DNA from: a virus
Strand: one strand, 5' to 3'
Virus record (IMG/VR): IMGVR_UViG_3300007735_000926
Location: 1-64,000 of that record
DNA: 64,000 nt
Of the stretch, positions 62,548-64,000 are shown in pieces (positions within the stretch are counted from its first letter, which is position 1; each line of letters opens with the position of its first letter). The notes below the pieces were generated by a model. That model saw only the letters and a list, made by a program, of their open reading frames with translations, was not told the origin of the DNA and did not search any database. A program made the position numbers and the translations under genes.

Positions 62548-64000
62548 TCAATGAGCTATTCTCCTAGTTACACCCATCTCTTTTTCAAGGAAGATTATCT
62601 CACCTGTAACATGTTTCTCCATTTCTTTACGATGTGAGATAGCATAAACAGATAAAGAATTTTTATCGATTCGCTGTTTCATGAGTTCAACCAAGAGGTC
62701 AAAACCACGCTCATCAAAAGCCGAATCAAACACCTCATCAATCCATTCGACATTGGATGAAATACCTGAAATCTTTCTCTTCAGATCCTTGAATGCCCAT
62801 GAACATGCGAGGTCAACTGTTCTACGTTCTCCACCGCTCAAGTTCCAATAAGAAATCTCTTTCCCTTTATCATTGGAAAGTTGTTCATCGAAGTATTCAT
62901 CAAATTTACAACGAATTGTCATACCAAGATCATTGATGTATTGTTGGATACTCGCGTTCATCATGGAGAGAAGTCTCTTCACCACGAAGCTACGAACACC
63001 TTCTTCTCCAAGAACAAATTTACAGATTTCATAGTCATCTGATTTCTGTTTAAGCATTCGAAAATTATCATTCTCAGCATTTTGTCTCACCTGAGTATTC
63101 TGAATACTTTCTTCAAAATTTGGTTTAGGTAATTCATCCAACTTCAAATTGTCCAGAGACTCCTTGTATTGCTTGAGACTGTTTTCCAATCCTTCCAATT
63201 TCTGCTTAGTGACTTTCGCTTCATTGATTTGATCCTGAAATTCCGTCACTTTAGCTTGAATTTTAGATTTCTTAGAAAGAAATTGTTCTTTTTCTTCAAA
63301 AAGACTACTTATTTCTTTTAAAATATCATCCAATTCGGATTGATATTGTTCCTTCATTTTTTCAAGATGCTCCACATGGGTATGAGGAATTTCCTGTAAG
63401 CATTTGTCACACTGAATACCATCTTCAACAGAGGAGAATTTATCGATTTCCTTTACCTTTATTTTTCGTAAAGTTTCTTTGGAAGAGATTCGGCTATTCA
63501 CATCTCCGATCTTCCCATCCAACTTTTCCCAAGCAGCTTCGTATTTTTCTTTTTCCAATTGTATTGTAGAAACATCCGTAATGGATATATTAGCAATCTT
63601 TTCAGACGTTTCATCAATTTTCTGCTGGATTTCCTTACGTTTTTCTTCAAGGATTGCTTCCCGCTCTCGAACTTTCTTTTGATAATCTTCTTGCTGCTTA
63701 TTCAGCGTTTCCAAAGTGTTGTTGATTTCTTCCAACTTGGCAGAAGAGATATTCATATCAGATTTGTTCTCACGAATCAGATTCTTCAGTTCGTTGCTCA
63801 TCTTACCAAAGACTTCCAGAGAGAAAATATCATTGATGAATTTACGTTTCTCTTCGGGTTTCTTGGCCATGAATGGGACATTATCAGACAATGATAAAAT
63901 ATCACAGCTACGACAAATCACAGGATTTGAACCAATCAGATCACAGATGAATTTATCAGTGTTCGCAATAGAATCCTTGGTGATGTCTTCTTCGCCTCTC
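62548..64000 (-). CDS. 46: Recombination endonuclease subunit gp46 (SbcC/Rad50 type), N-terminus beyond the window
   Basis: The frame is open to the window edge, so about 484 C-terminal residues are present (T4 full length 560). Visible features are long coiled coils, a Cys-x-x-Cys zinc hook ('IQCDKCLQEIPHTH', codons near 63400-63411), the ABC signature 'WNLSGGERRTVDLACSW' and Walker B region 'VEWIDEVFDSAFDERGFDLL'. The Walker A segment lies outside. With gp47 it resects DNA ends for UvsX-driven recombination. An internal GTG at 63921 is not the true start. Confidence 0.92.
   Translation of the reverse strand, partial: RGEEDITKDSIANTDKFICDLIGSNPVICRSCDILSLSDNVPFMAKKPEEKRKFINDIFSLEVFGKMSNELKNLIRENKSDMNISSAKLEEINNTLETLNKQQEDYQKKVREREAILEEKRKEIQQKIDETSEKIANISITDVSTIQLEKEKYEAAWEKLDGKIGDVNSRISSKETLRKIKVKEIDKFSSVEDGIQCDKCLQEIPHTHVEHLEKMKEQYQSELDDILKEISSLFEEKEQFLSKKSKIQAKVTEFQDQINEAKVTKQKLEGLENSLKQYKESLDNLKLDELPKPNFEESIQNTQVRQNAENDNFRMLKQKSDDYEICKFVLGEEGVRSFVVKRLLSMMNASIQQYINDLGMTIRCKFDEYFDEQLSNDKGKEISYWNLSGGERRTVDLACSWAFKDLKRKISGISSNVEWIDEVFDSAFDERGFDLLVELMKQRIDKNSLSVYAISHRKEMEKHVTGEIIFLEKEMGVTRRIAH

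Noticed and set aside
62550-62555. TTGACA before the GT4-like gene as a promoter
   Set aside because: The best -10 partner would be a weak TAATTA inside the coding region; not convincing.
1-64000. tRNA genes, integrase or attachment sites
   Set aside because: I saw no cloverleaf-like sequence, recombinase gene or att-type repeat by eye; a dedicated tRNA scan was not possible.

Overview
The window is a continuous stretch of a large T4-like (tevenvirus-type) myovirus genome. Coding is tight and A+T-rich, with many 1-8 nt gene overlaps and no gene-free stretch above about 100 bases. The diagnostic proteins are large terminase, contractile tail sheath, tail tube, baseplate gp25/gp6/gp53-type proteins, sliding clamp, clamp-loader ATPase, family B DNA polymerase, DnaB-type helicase, primase, UvsX, gp32-type SSB and gp46-type recombination nuclease. 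No capsid, portal or prohead protease gene lies in the window. The host cannot be read from the sequence. Protein style (PKD and lectin-like baseplate extensions, Mtd-type fibre N-termini, Thr-rich tails, many glycosyltransferases) resembles environmental aquatic T4-like phages; this is an inference.

Layout. 1-5204 (minus): baseplate/tail genes (hub-like fragment, gp53-like, gp48/54-like, putative tape measure, coiled-coil protein). 5245-8572 (plus): small lysine-rich, probably virion-associated proteins. 8573-11324 (minus): clamp loader gp44 in an operon with a sugar nucleotidyltransferase and an RmlD-like reductase. 11328-22306 (minus): tail and packaging module (gp26-like, three tube-fold proteins, sheath, macro-like protein, terminase, gp14-like neck protein, acidic proteins). 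22311-26449 (minus): sulfotransferase, GT9-like and GT25-like glycosyltransferases, and a 17-residue-repeat fibre. 26481-41513 (plus): gp25, gp6, five large baseplate or fibre proteins, collar fibre, two Mtd-type fibres, a Thr-rich protein and a GT2. 41499-52868 (mostly minus): replication block with primase, clamp, SSB, homing endonuclease, DHH-like protein, helicase and another GT. 52907-55637: structural-type genes and a Mom-like DNA-modification gene. 55695-64000 (minus): UvsX, small proteins, DNA polymerase, a GT and gp46 (cut by the window end).

Regulation. Structural-type genes are preceded by a T4-late-like box, TAAATA, followed in 22 of 29 cases by exactly five bases and then ATG or GTG. 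This leaves no room for a Shine-Dalgarno site and suggests late mRNAs that start at or next to the start codon. The fixed spacing also settles several start codons (3361, 5204, 12059, 16549, 24672, 33905, 53341). Some replication or accessory genes instead carry clear Shine-Dalgarno sites (41690, 46167, 52051) or sigma70-like promoters (gp32; the 61293 gene). Intrinsic terminators follow the sheath gene, the acidic 345-aa gene, gp32 and uvsX, and the 5245-8572 operon uses a terminator placed inside the gp44 coding region.

Working together: the tail genes build a contractile particle with an unusually decorated baseplate, the replication genes form a near-complete T4-type replisome and recombination set, and an extensive sugar-modification toolkit plus a Mom-like protein suggests modification of virion surface, host envelope or phage DNA.
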